Numbered from the stretch's first letter, positions 1 through 6,147 are shown. The stretch: DNA of 6,773 nt from Candidatus Woesearchaeota archaeon (GCA_030591125.1 JAUVBP010000065.1:1-6773), one strand, 5' to 3'. A program made the numbers and translations. The notes: a model not told the origin generated them from the sequence alone.

Positions 1-477
1 AATGAGTCAGCAACAGACATCGCAGCAAATGATGCAATAGCTTATGATGAATCTGCGGGATCTGGCAGTGCTTGGTTCTATATGGATATCGGCAATAGCA
101 ATGCAAACAGTGAAATCAAAGATCTTGTGCTCACTTTCAAGGATGCAGACGGCGATATGGAAGGAGATGAAGTGACAGGACTTACTGTAACAAAAGTATC
201 TGGAAGCGCACCGATAACAATCCATGCAAGTCTTTTGACATACTGGCAGCGTGGTATGGGTTCCGGCGGAGTGGAAAGCATAGACATAGCAAACCTTGTT
301 GGAAGCGGTGAATCAAACAGATACAAGTTTTTGTTCACTTTCAACGAAGCCAACTTTGATACATCAGAAGAGTTCGAAGTGTGCCTGGATGACCTTGGAG
401 ACTACTCAGACAAGCAGTACCCGGCAAGTCATGTCAAGGCAACAGCTGAATGTCTTATAATCGGAGATCAGGCTTAG
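1..477 (+). CDS. C-terminal part of a secreted, beta-rich structural protein (5' partial)
   Basis: The frame is open from base 1 to the TAG at 475-477, so 158 residues are visible and the start lies upstream. An internal ATG at 82 has no ribosome site in front of it, and the reading frame with the same low-complexity Ser/Gly/Asp/Asn style continues before it, so 82 is not the start. The visible part has no hydrophobic segment. It alternates short hydrophobic stretches with Gly/Ser/Asp/Asn turns, as in beta-sandwich surface proteins, and has two cysteines (about C128 and C151 of the visible part) that could pair. Phe codons are mostly TTC (5 of 7), unlike the genes at 4938-6128, which may point to strong expression. 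A strong hairpin follows it. An archaellin- or pilin-like subunit is possible from style and context, but no N-terminal class III signal can be checked here. The coding call is firm; the function is a guess. Confidence 0.8.
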   Translation, partial: NESATDIAANDAIAYDESAGSGSAWFYMDIGNSNANSEIKDLVLTFKDADGDMEGDEVTGLTVTKVSGSAPITIHASLLTYWQRGMGSGGVESIDIANLVGSGESNRYKFLFTFNEANFDTSEEFEVCLDDLGDYSDKQYPASHVKATAECLIIGDQA

Positions 478-505
478 GTCTGATTGATTGATTTAACCTT
501 TAATT

Positions 506-538
506 GTAGGGGGGAAACCCCCTACTTTTACTTTTTTT
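506..538 (+). terminator. GNRA-loop hairpin plus T tract between the first two genes
   Basis: GTAGGGGG (506-513) pairs perfectly with CCCCCTAC (518-525) around a GAAA tetraloop (514-517). It is followed at once by TTTTACTTTTTTT (526-538). This has the form of an intrinsic terminator, and T tracts alone promote termination in archaea. Only 24 bases separate the stem from the ATG at 550, so it may be a leaky terminator or attenuator, or a 3'-end stabiliser for the upstream mRNA, rather than a complete stop. Confidence 0.75.
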
Positions 539-549
539 AAGGTGAAGAC

Positions 550-2289
550 ATGTTTGAGAAGTCCTGGCAGACTGCATTATTTCTAGTTCTATTAGTCTGT
601 GCTATGGTCACAGCCGGGATTTTGACAGGAGACATAAATACAGATACATCAATTGATCAGGCCAATCAGGTCTATCAAGGTGATGTATGCTATAACAGAT
701 ATTGCTATGAGTTCCAGTGGACTTGTTGCTGTGTTGAGGAAAAAGGCTATTTTAATTATCTTGATTTTCAGAATTATATTCCTTCAAAGAGTGCCACACC
801 CCCGACATGCCCATCAGGCGGCGATGTCAAGTGGTGTGATGTTAATGTTGAAGTTGAGTCCTATAATATCTGGGACTGGTCCTGCATGTGCAACAGGCAG
901 ACCCCTGAAGAGTGGTTTATCGGTTCAGGAAACTGCTATCCGCATAAAGAAGGATGGTGGATTTGGGAGATAGAGCGATGGAAATGCGACACAGAGACAA
1001 AGCACGCCGGTGATGCATCGACAGTTATTCTGAAGCCAGGGGAGAAAATATATACATGGGAAAATGCTTATGCTTCTGCTACTGGTTTCGTGAACCGGTA
1101 TGTTCTTCTTGATACCGGCAAGGCAGGATCTTGTGTTGGTGTGGAAGTGGAAGGAACAATCGGCTGCACATATGCGAAAGATTATATCTCCGGATATGAC
1201 GATTATGGAAACATGCTTGCCGGAGTACAGAAGCTTGATGAGAGCAGGTGCATCAAGACCACAACTGAAGCAGATAAGAGAGTCTGCGGATCTACATGCG
1301 ACACCTGTATAGATGACTGGGATTGCGCATCCAGATATCCGCAGCAGGTCAACTGGGGTGGCAGGATGCTTGGCAGCATATGCACAGGCAAAGAGCTTCA
1401 CTTGTATGGATGCGGCGTTCCGATAGGCTCTTCTGAAAGCGTCTGCATGACCTGGGAAGATCTTAATAACAACAAGATCCATGATTATGGAGAGCCATGC
1501 AGTGAGTACAGGGATAAAAAAGAATGCACTCTTACGAAAAGGCTGACTACAGGCATTGAATGCTGCACCTCAGATGATTGCAGCCTGTCTAACCAATACT
1601 GCGACTGGTATGAGACATTTAAATCGCGCTGTGTGCTGGAGAAAGAATGCACAAAAGATTCTGACTGCGGCACAATGGTTGAATGCGATTCTTACGAGAA
1701 GACCATTACTGAACCTTATTGCACTCCACAAGGGCTGTGTGATAAAAAAATAATAGATCATATTGAATGTTGCGGTGACAGCGACTGCCCGACTCTCAAT
1801 GGCCAGGTCCAGGAGTGTGTCCAGAACCAGTGTGTTACAACAGGAGGAAAAACAAAATGCCCTTTTGGATGCTGCACTGATCTTGAGAGAGAAAATCTTT
1901 ATATCGGCGGAGTATGCCCGGAAGGATACCAGTGCTGCGCCGGAGATCATATCTGCAGAGAGGACTGCGGCTCTGTCCTGTGTGATGAAGATGGTGTGTG
2001 CGAGGCCGGAGAGACTTCTGAATGTTCTGACTGTTTTGACGATGACCCTGATGATCCCTGCGGGTTTGAATGCGATGCTATGGATTTTGAATGCCTGTTT
2101 GACAAAAAGGTGATCTGTCCGCTTACAGTAGCTGTGAACAATCTTCTGGTGTGGGTCGGTGTCATTGCGATAGTCCTTGTCATAATCCTTATAATCATCG
2201 CTGTATTAAAAGCAAAAATAAAAGCCCTTACTTTTGCAGTGCCAAGGCCAAGGATGCCGCCAAGGCATAGGAGGGGTTATTATGCTTAA
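550..2289 (+). CDS. Large cysteine-rich type I membrane surface protein
   Basis: A 579-residue protein. The start is set by AAGGTGA seven bases upstream of the ATG. Residues 1-22 form a signal peptide with a plausible VTA/G cleavage site. The ectodomain (about 23-530) holds about 54 cysteines, including a CCC cluster near residue 60 and several CC pairs. It is Trp-rich in its first third. Four copies of the C-x2-[DN]-x-D-C type start near C253, C338, C367 and C407 (the C338 copy reads C-C-T-S-D-D-C). A calcium-loop-like D-x-N-x-N-x-I-x-D-x-G-E lies at 304-315. A C-x-x-D-G-V-C-E-A-G-E-T element at 478-489, followed by C492 and C495, resembles the CGDGxCxxGE repeats of archaeal and bacterial surface proteins. 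One membrane helix (about 532-553) is followed by a basic, Pro/Arg-rich tail of about 25 residues. It overlaps the next gene by eight bases. Likely role: disulfide-stabilised surface receptor, adhesin or structural protein; the exact function is unknown. Confidence 0.9.
   Translation: MFEKSWQTALFLVLLVCAMVTAGILTGDINTDTSIDQANQVYQGDVCYNRYCYEFQWTCCCVEEKGYFNYLDFQNYIPSKSATPPTCPSGGDVKWCDVNVEVESYNIWDWSCMCNRQTPEEWFIGSGNCYPHKEGWWIWEIERWKCDTETKHAGDASTVILKPGEKIYTWENAYASATGFVNRYVLLDTGKAGSCVGVEVEGTIGCTYAKDYISGYDDYGNMLAGVQKLDESRCIKTTTEADKRVCGSTCDTCIDDWDCASRYPQQVNWGGRMLGSICTGKELHLYGCGVPIGSSESVCMTWEDLNNNKIHDYGEPCSEYRDKKECTLTKRLTTGIECCTSDDCSLSNQYCDWYETFKSRCVLEKECTKDSDCGTMVECDSYEKTITEPYCTPQGLCDKKIIDHIECCGDSDCPTLNGQVQECVQNQCVTTGGKTKCPFGCCTDLERENLYIGGVCPEGYQCCAGDHICREDCGSVLCDEDGVCEAGETSECSDCFDDDPDDPCGFECDAMDFECLFDKKVICPLTVAVNNLLVWVGVIAIVLVIILIIIAVLKAKIKALTFAVPRPRMPPRHRRGYYA
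2269..2275 (+). promoter_or_regulatory. Strong SD deciding the start at 2282
   Basis: AGGAGGG lies 6 bases before the ATG at 2282, inside the end of the preceding gene. An in-frame ATG at 2234 would add 16 residues, but it has no comparable SD and would put a polar Gln/Gly stretch before the Lys-rich hydrophobic signal. 2282 is therefore preferred. Confidence 0.8.
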
Positions 2290-3946
2290 GAAAAAAGAGA
2301 ATCAGATTCTTCTTGTGATCCTGTCAGTCAGCATAATATACTTGACATACTGGTATTCAACATCAATGCTTATGGAAGATATTGATATGGTCGTCCAGCA
2401 GCCAGATCCGCAACATAGCCCTTCTGGAGCCACTATCTTTTCAAAGGTTTACAGTCAGGTCTTTTCATCGATTGCATGTCCTTTAGGATATACTTATTGT
2501 ATTGGGGACAGTTATTCAGAATCTGGTACTTTAGCTCATGTTGAATTATATCTGACATATGTGAAGTCTCATGGGTCCGGAGCCTATCCTTATTTCGCAG
2601 ACGATGCTTATATCAAAGTTGGTTTCAAGGGCGATAAGTTATATATTGCTGAAAATTACAATAGCTGGGACAGTATATATTACACCTGTGGCTCTAATGG
2701 CTGCAATCTGCCTGAGATATCGCCGGGAGACTATATTCTGGCAAAGGGTGCAGGCAGCAGTTATTCCGGCTGCCCTGTTTTTGTTGCATGGGACAAAGAC
2801 ACAGATTCAGCAACAGGAGCATATTCTTATATTTCTTATGGTTTTGGATGGCTTGATGAATCAGGCACCCAAAGCTGTCTGACAGCCACAATAGTGGAAT
2901 GTATGAGTGACAGCGACTGTGATGGTTTTAAATGCGATTTATCGTCAAAGACCTGCAAGGCGATAGCTCCACCATCAGAGATGGCAATAGATATGAATAG
3001 AGATTATACTTACAATGCAGGCCAGCAGAACATCTGGCAATACTTCTTAGAATATGATACATGGTATGTGTATGTCCATGGTAATCCAGCCGTCAGCAAC
3101 CTGATAGTATCTTCAGAGCAATGGCAGATCATTGCAGGCACCTGTGTTGATGAATGTACCAGCGGCCAGAGTATGTGCTATTATGATCCTCTGACAGCAT
3201 ATTATTACAGCAGCTCATGCGGCGACTATGATTTTGATGATTGCCTGGAATGGACAACAGATACAAGCCAGATGAATTTTTGTGAACATGGCTGTGAGTC
3301 TGGATTATGCATAGAAAATCCAAAAGTATGCACACCCGGACAGAAACAATGCTCAGGAGATACAGTCCAGGAATGCTCAACAGATGGCTCTTACTGGATT
3401 GACAAAGAGATATGTTCTACAGGTTGCAGTGACGGGGCATGTATCAAGATCTGCACACCAGGAGATACACAATGTTCTGAAGATGGAGATTATGTTGAGG
3501 TCTGCTCTACTACTGGTTATTATTGGGCTAGTGATGAATTCTGCCAGTTCGGCTGTCAGGGGGGGGTCTGTCAAGGTGCAGAATGCTCAACTGATCAAGA
3601 TTGTATAGATAAATATCAGGACTGTTTTGGCTACTGTTCTGCAGGGAAATGTTATTCTGATATCCCTGATCTGAGCTGCCCGGAAGAATACAGATGGGCT
3701 GATTATCCTGATTGCGAATGTGTCGGAGATGAATGCACAGTGAATACAGACTGCGCAGATGATCAGGGCTGCATGGACGGCCTCTGCACAGACATCCAGT
3801 GCAAAGAATGGCAGGAAGCAAAGGGCCATGAATGTGTTGACAGATCGCATGACACGGCGAAATACATTCTGTATAGCTTGTTTGTGATTATATTGATTAT
3901 TATACCGATAGCAGGGAATGCGATTTATAGGAGGAAATATCGATGA
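2282..3946 (+). CDS. Cysteine-repeat membrane-anchored surface protein
   Basis: A 554-residue protein, start chosen from the AGGAGGG site. Residues 3-5 are KKK, followed by a hydrophobic segment (about 8-24) with no clear AxA site, so it may remain as an anchor. The ectodomain carries about 44 cysteines. Residues 66-200 are Tyr/Gly/Ser-rich and look globular. Two tandem 41-residue repeats begin at C350 and C391, with consensus C-T-P-G-x3-C ... W ... C-x2-G-C-x2-G-x-C. A degenerate relative lies at about 288-343. Three C-x2-[DN]-x-D-C motifs start at C207, C435 and C485, the same motif as in the gene before. A C-terminal helix (about 527-549) ends in RRKYR. The gene overlaps both neighbours (8 bases upstream; ATGA downstream), suggesting translational coupling. 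A run of eight G at 3559-3566 lies in the second repeat. CTPG-type repeats occur in surface proteins of several prokaryotes; the ligand or role here is unknown. Confidence 0.9.
   Translation: MLKKKENQILLVILSVSIIYLTYWYSTSMLMEDIDMVVQQPDPQHSPSGATIFSKVYSQVFSSIACPLGYTYCIGDSYSESGTLAHVELYLTYVKSHGSGAYPYFADDAYIKVGFKGDKLYIAENYNSWDSIYYTCGSNGCNLPEISPGDYILAKGAGSSYSGCPVFVAWDKDTDSATGAYSYISYGFGWLDESGTQSCLTATIVECMSDSDCDGFKCDLSSKTCKAIAPPSEMAIDMNRDYTYNAGQQNIWQYFLEYDTWYVYVHGNPAVSNLIVSSEQWQIIAGTCVDECTSGQSMCYYDPLTAYYYSSSCGDYDFDDCLEWTTDTSQMNFCEHGCESGLCIENPKVCTPGQKQCSGDTVQECSTDGSYWIDKEICSTGCSDGACIKICTPGDTQCSEDGDYVEVCSTTGYYWASDEFCQFGCQGGVCQGAECSTDQDCIDKYQDCFGYCSAGKCYSDIPDLSCPEEYRWADYPDCECVGDECTVNTDCADDQGCMDGLCTDIQCKEWQEAKGHECVDRSHDTAKYILYSLFVIILIIIPIAGNAIYRRKYR
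3559..3566 (+). repeat. Homopolymer run of eight G inside a coding region
   Basis: GGGGGGGG encodes part of the Q-G-G-V-C segment at about residue 426 of the surface protein at 2282-3946. In the given sequence the frame is intact. Loss of one G would lead to the TAG at 3606-3608, and gain of one G to the TGA at 3592-3594. Either change removes the last 120 or so residues, including the membrane anchor. Confidence 0.85.
3929..3934 (+). promoter_or_regulatory. SD for the M50-like gene
   Basis: AGGAGG lies 8 bases before the ATG at 3943 and inside the end of the upstream gene. With the ATGA overlap it fixes this start and supports coupled translation. Confidence 0.8.
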
Positions 3947-4521
3947 ATGAAGAGAATATAAGAAAAGGTCTTGTAATCGGTGCATTGGTCGCATTTTCTT
4001 CTTTGCTGGGGATCCTTTCAACTAATCTGGGCGTGACCCTGCATGAGCTCTTCCTGCATAATGGTGTTGCCTGGATCTTAGGTTGTTCTGCAACATCGGA
4101 TGCAAATGTATATACAGGGATCACAATGTTTCTCTGCGAGCCAGGTAATCCTATACAGATGATACTCATAGGCCTTTCTGCACCCCTGGGTGCTTTTATA
4201 ATTGGTATGTTGCTGTGGTTATGGGATAAGGATTCTGTCCTGAGATTCGTTGGCCTTATAATCATGATGTATTCAAGCATACCATCATTATTCCCATTGA
4301 TTCCGGGGTCAGATATGGCGTTTGCCATATCTTATGGCTTCAGCCCATTGTTTGGCTGGATAATCTATTTTGTCGTGACAGGCGTGTTTTATCTGGCATT
4401 GCTGGAAGAGATCCTTGATAGGAATGTTCTGGATGCGAAAAAGATTCCTTTCCTGATCCCTTCAGGATGCAAGGGAAAGACAGGATCGCGGCTCAAGGCC
4501 TGCATGAGAAGAAAGAGGTAA
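3943..4521 (+). CDS. Polytopic membrane protein resembling M50 metalloproteases, with HExxxH
   Basis: A 192-residue integral membrane protein whose ATG overlaps the previous stop codon (ATGA). Hydrophobic segments lie at about 9-29, 71-94, 99-120 and 133-158, with a further half-hydrophobic helix around 30-47 that carries H34-E35-L-F-L-H39. The order of elements resembles the M50/site-2 protease core: a His-Glu-His helix near the N-terminus, a G-L-S-A-P-L-G helix (78-83) like the A-G-P-L segment of that family, then P-L-I-P-G-S-D (118-124), like the NxxPxxxxDG region that supplies the third zinc ligand. The usual spacing is HExxH; here there is one extra residue, so the metal site may be altered or lost. 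C48 and C65 sit in the loop between. The tail (about 168-192) is basic with two cysteines. It could act on the neighbouring single-pass proteins, or be a non-catalytic relative. Membrane protein: firm. M50 relationship: moderate. Activity: uncertain. Confidence 0.75.
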   Translation: MNEENIRKGLVIGALVAFSSLLGILSTNLGVTLHELFLHNGVAWILGCSATSDANVYTGITMFLCEPGNPIQMILIGLSAPLGAFIIGMLLWLWDKDSVLRFVGLIIMMYSSIPSLFPLIPGSDMAFAISYGFSPLFGWIIYFVVTGVFYLALLEEILDRNVLDAKKIPFLIPSGCKGKTGSRLKACMRRKR

Positions 4522-4523
4522 TT

Positions 4524-4580
4524 ATGTTCATTGATGAAATTATCAAGACCAGAAGGTTGGAAAGGAGGTATTGGGCTTGA
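4524..4580 (+). CDS. Possible 18-residue mini-ORF
   Basis: ATG at 4524 starts three bases after the previous gene (TAA at 4519-4521) and runs 18 codons (MFIDEIIKTRRLERRYWA) to TGA at 4578-4580. GAGGT at 4515-4519 lies four bases upstream, a little close for an SD. The peptide is highly charged. It may be a coupling or leader ORF, a remnant, or chance. No homology can be judged at this length. Confidence 0.25.
   Translation: MFIDEIIKTRRLERRYWA
4561..4569 (+). promoter_or_regulatory. Orphan strong SD in the 4522-4609 gap
   Basis: AAAGGAGGT is one of the best SD matches in the window, yet it lies about 40 bases before the next normal start (4610). The only start at proper distance is TTG at 4577, which opens a frame of just 8 codons ending in TGA at 4601-4603. 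This may be a tiny translated leader or the trace of a lost gene. Confidence 0.4.
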
Positions 4581-4609
4581 TAATTGAAGTGTTAAAAAGG
4601 TGAAGAGAT

Positions 4610-4933
4610 ATGCAAGAAATGCAATATACACTACAGGATGCGTTGATTCCAACAGCCCTTCAACTGCCAGCTATATTTATTTTGTCGGCACTGGGCTTAG
4701 TAATTGCGATGTATTTCACGATTCACAGTGAGAATGTCAGAAATTACTGGTTGGGTAACAGAGGCCAGGCAACAATGTTGTTTCTAGTCGTAATTTCTAT
4801 TTTTGGTCAAGGAATAGAGATACCAGCATTGATTTATGCTGGAATAAATATAGTTGTCACACTTGTGATGCTACCACTTGTGGTATCGGGGCTAGTGACA
4901 ACAGTCGCTTTCGGAGCGAAGAAAAGGAGGTAA
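4610..4933 (+). CDS. Small protein with three predicted membrane helices
   Basis: A 107-residue protein. AAAGGTGA at 4596-4603 precedes the ATG by six bases; a second ATG three codons later is less well placed. Hydrophobic segments lie at about 18-37, 54-78 and 79-102, followed by the basic end KKRR. The loop before the second helix reads G-N-R-G-Q-A-T, which resembles the R-G-Q/A start of archaeal class III (prepilin-type) signals, but the Glu normally at +5 is Leu and it lies 50 residues inside the protein. There are no cysteines, unlike the neighbours. The size and small-residue helices recall membrane subunits of pilus or secretion machines, but I recognise no family. Its end contains the SD of the next gene (4-base gap), so the two are probably co-translated. 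Candidate roles: membrane platform, small pilin-like subunit, or holin-like protein; none is proven. Confidence 0.8.
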   Translation: MQEMQYTLQDALIPTALQLPAIFILSALGLVIAMYFTIHSENVRNYWLGNRGQATMLFLVVISIFGQGIEIPALIYAGINIVVTLVMLPLVVSGLVTTVAFGAKKRR

Positions 4934-4937
4934 TCTT

Positions 4938-5672
4938 ATGGAAACTTGGATGACTGTATTGATGGTTGGATTAGTATTGAGTGCTGTGGCAGCGACAGGT
5001 CTGGAGACAATGGACAAGTCCTGCAGCTGGGCTCCTTATGACGAGAATTGCGTCTGTGAGGAAGGGGAAAGAAAGGTTTCAGTGCCTTGGTTAGGAAAAC
5101 CAAAGTGGAGCTGTGAAAATATTGAAAATCTTTTACTAGATCCTGAAAGCCCCACTTTTGAAACTGATGCATTGGCGTTTGCTGAAAATTATTTTAGCAT
5201 CTATTGTGGCTCTGTTTGTACTGACTTCGCTTGTGGAGCTAAAACATTTTGTAACGGATTCACAAACCCAACAGATGGAACTAATGAATGCATCGAAGCT
5301 GTTTACGGACATGATGCTCAAGGATCAAGACTTGTCAATCTACAGTGCATACAGACAACTGAATGGAATAGCATGAATCAGCAATGTTTTGATAATTCTG
5401 ATTGTGATTCTTTGGCATATTGTTATCAAGGAGATTGCGTACGACGAGCAACAGCAATAAGCCCATGGAAACTGAACTTTCTTGTAGAAAGTGAAACAAA
5501 TATCATAACAACTTCAGAAGTGCATGTCATATCTAACTATTGCTACAATGCTGAAACAGGAAAACAATGTATGCACCAAAGCATCTGCGATTATTACATT
5601 GAAAAAACAGGTAGTGCTGATTGGTGTGTTGGTGACCTGCCTTTGATAATCGTGCCAACCCCAGTAGCATAA
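4938..5672 (+). CDS. Secreted cysteine-rich protein, larger member of a tandem paralogue pair
   Basis: A 244-residue protein. AAGGAGGT at 4924-4931 lies six bases before the ATG, overlapping the end of the upstream gene. Residues 5-19 are a signal segment with possible cleavage near VAA/T. The mature part has 18 cysteines. Residues 26-69 form a domain shared with the next gene: D-K-x-C-x-W-x-P-Y-D-x2-C-V-C-x-E-G (26-43), then C59-E60, E63-N64-L65 and a P-x2-P-x-F element (69-74). The second half also aligns weakly (G-x3-A-x-G-x-R, then C and W). This copy adds a C-x2-N-x-D-C unit (the C-F-D-N-S-D-C stretch) of the type found in the two large surface proteins. It has no C-terminal helix, so it is either released or held only by its N-terminus. 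I do not recognise the domain. Likely role: accessory extracellular component of the same surface system. Confidence 0.87.
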   Translation: METWMTVLMVGLVLSAVAATGLETMDKSCSWAPYDENCVCEEGERKVSVPWLGKPKWSCENIENLLLDPESPTFETDALAFAENYFSIYCGSVCTDFACGAKTFCNGFTNPTDGTNECIEAVYGHDAQGSRLVNLQCIQTTEWNSMNQQCFDNSDCDSLAYCYQGDCVRRATAISPWKLNFLVESETNIITTSEVHVISNYCYNAETGKQCMHQSICDYYIEKTGSADWCVGDLPLIIVPTPVA

Positions 5673-5687
5673 GGGGATTGTGAAGAA

Positions 5688-6128
5688 ATGACGAGAAATT
5701 GCACAATCTTTGTAATAGTAGCCGTAGTTGTAGGGCTTGTCTTAGGAATCGCAGTAACTATTGACAAGCCCTGCACATGGATGCCTTATGATGATGATTG
5801 TGTATGCCCTGAAGGATTTTTGAAAAAACAGGTTGAGACATCGAGCAATGATCGATATTATTGTGAGCTTGAGAACTTGTTTTATAATCCTCAGAACCCA
5901 AACTTTGCAAACGCAGTCACAGAACATGCAAAAATATACCTGAAGGCAATGCATCCAGACTGCGCATCTTCAGAATGCTCGCCAGAGATAGGCAATATTG
6001 AAGTCAATATTGGACAGGCCGCCAATGGCGATAGAAAGGCAATCATTGAATGCAATGGGATTGAAACATGGTGGAAAGTCATAATAGATCTTGAGGATGG
6101 CCATGTTGAGAGTGCACAGTGTAGCTAA
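5688..6128 (+). CDS. Secreted or N-anchored cysteine-rich protein, smaller paralogue
   Basis: A 146-residue protein. A modest SD (AAGGGGA, 5671-5677) lies ten bases before the ATG; it starts at the stop codon of the upstream gene. Residues 6-25 are hydrophobic without an obvious cleavage site, so it may stay anchored. D26-K-x-C29, W31, P33-Y-D35, C38-V-C40, E42-G43 and C59-E60 fall at exactly the same residue numbers as in the preceding protein, then the two are offset by one residue (L-E-N-L at 61-64, P-x2-P-x-F at 68-73). Eight cysteines lie outside the membrane segment. The second half (about 104-146) resembles the paralogue's middle, with a G-x-R and a C ... W-W element, but lacks its long cysteine-rich extension. 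The pair is therefore a tandem duplication that has diverged. Phe codons are all TTT (4 of 4). The function is unknown. Confidence 0.87.
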   Translation: MTRNCTIFVIVAVVVGLVLGIAVTIDKPCTWMPYDDDCVCPEGFLKKQVETSSNDRYYCELENLFYNPQNPNFANAVTEHAKIYLKAMHPDCASSECSPEIGNIEVNIGQAANGDRKAIIECNGIETWWKVIIDLEDGHVESAQCS

Positions 6129-6147
6129 CCTTTGGGAAGGTCATATC

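Noticed and set aside
481..492. Three TGAT units in tandem
   Set aside because: Only 12 bases in an AT-rich gap; too short to claim a repeat locus or regulatory site.
491..505. Possible TATA-like ATTTAACCTTTAAT before the hairpin
   Set aside because: Weak match to archaeal TATA boxes and no clear BRE; transcript data would be needed to call a promoter.
566..600. Lipoprotein lipobox (L-L-V-C) in the first large surface protein
   Set aside because: Position -1 is Val rather than Gly/Ala/Ser, and the hydrophobic stretch continues past the Cys; an ordinary signal peptide fits better.
925..1482. 185-codon reverse-strand open frame
   Set aside because: It lies wholly opposite the cysteine-rich surface gene, has no SD or upstream gap, and its composition mirrors the sense codons.
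1763..2113. 116-codon + strand frame inside the first large gene
   Set aside because: Out-of-frame shadow; the main frame there has clear cysteine motifs and a membrane helix.
3587..4328. Two reverse-strand frames of 142-144 codons near 3587-4328
   Set aside because: They are antisense to two well-supported, SD-linked genes and show no domain or start signal of their own.
4872..4885. Inverted repeat TACCAC-TT-GTGGTA
   Set aside because: Short, within coding sequence, without a T tract or a nearby start; likely chance.
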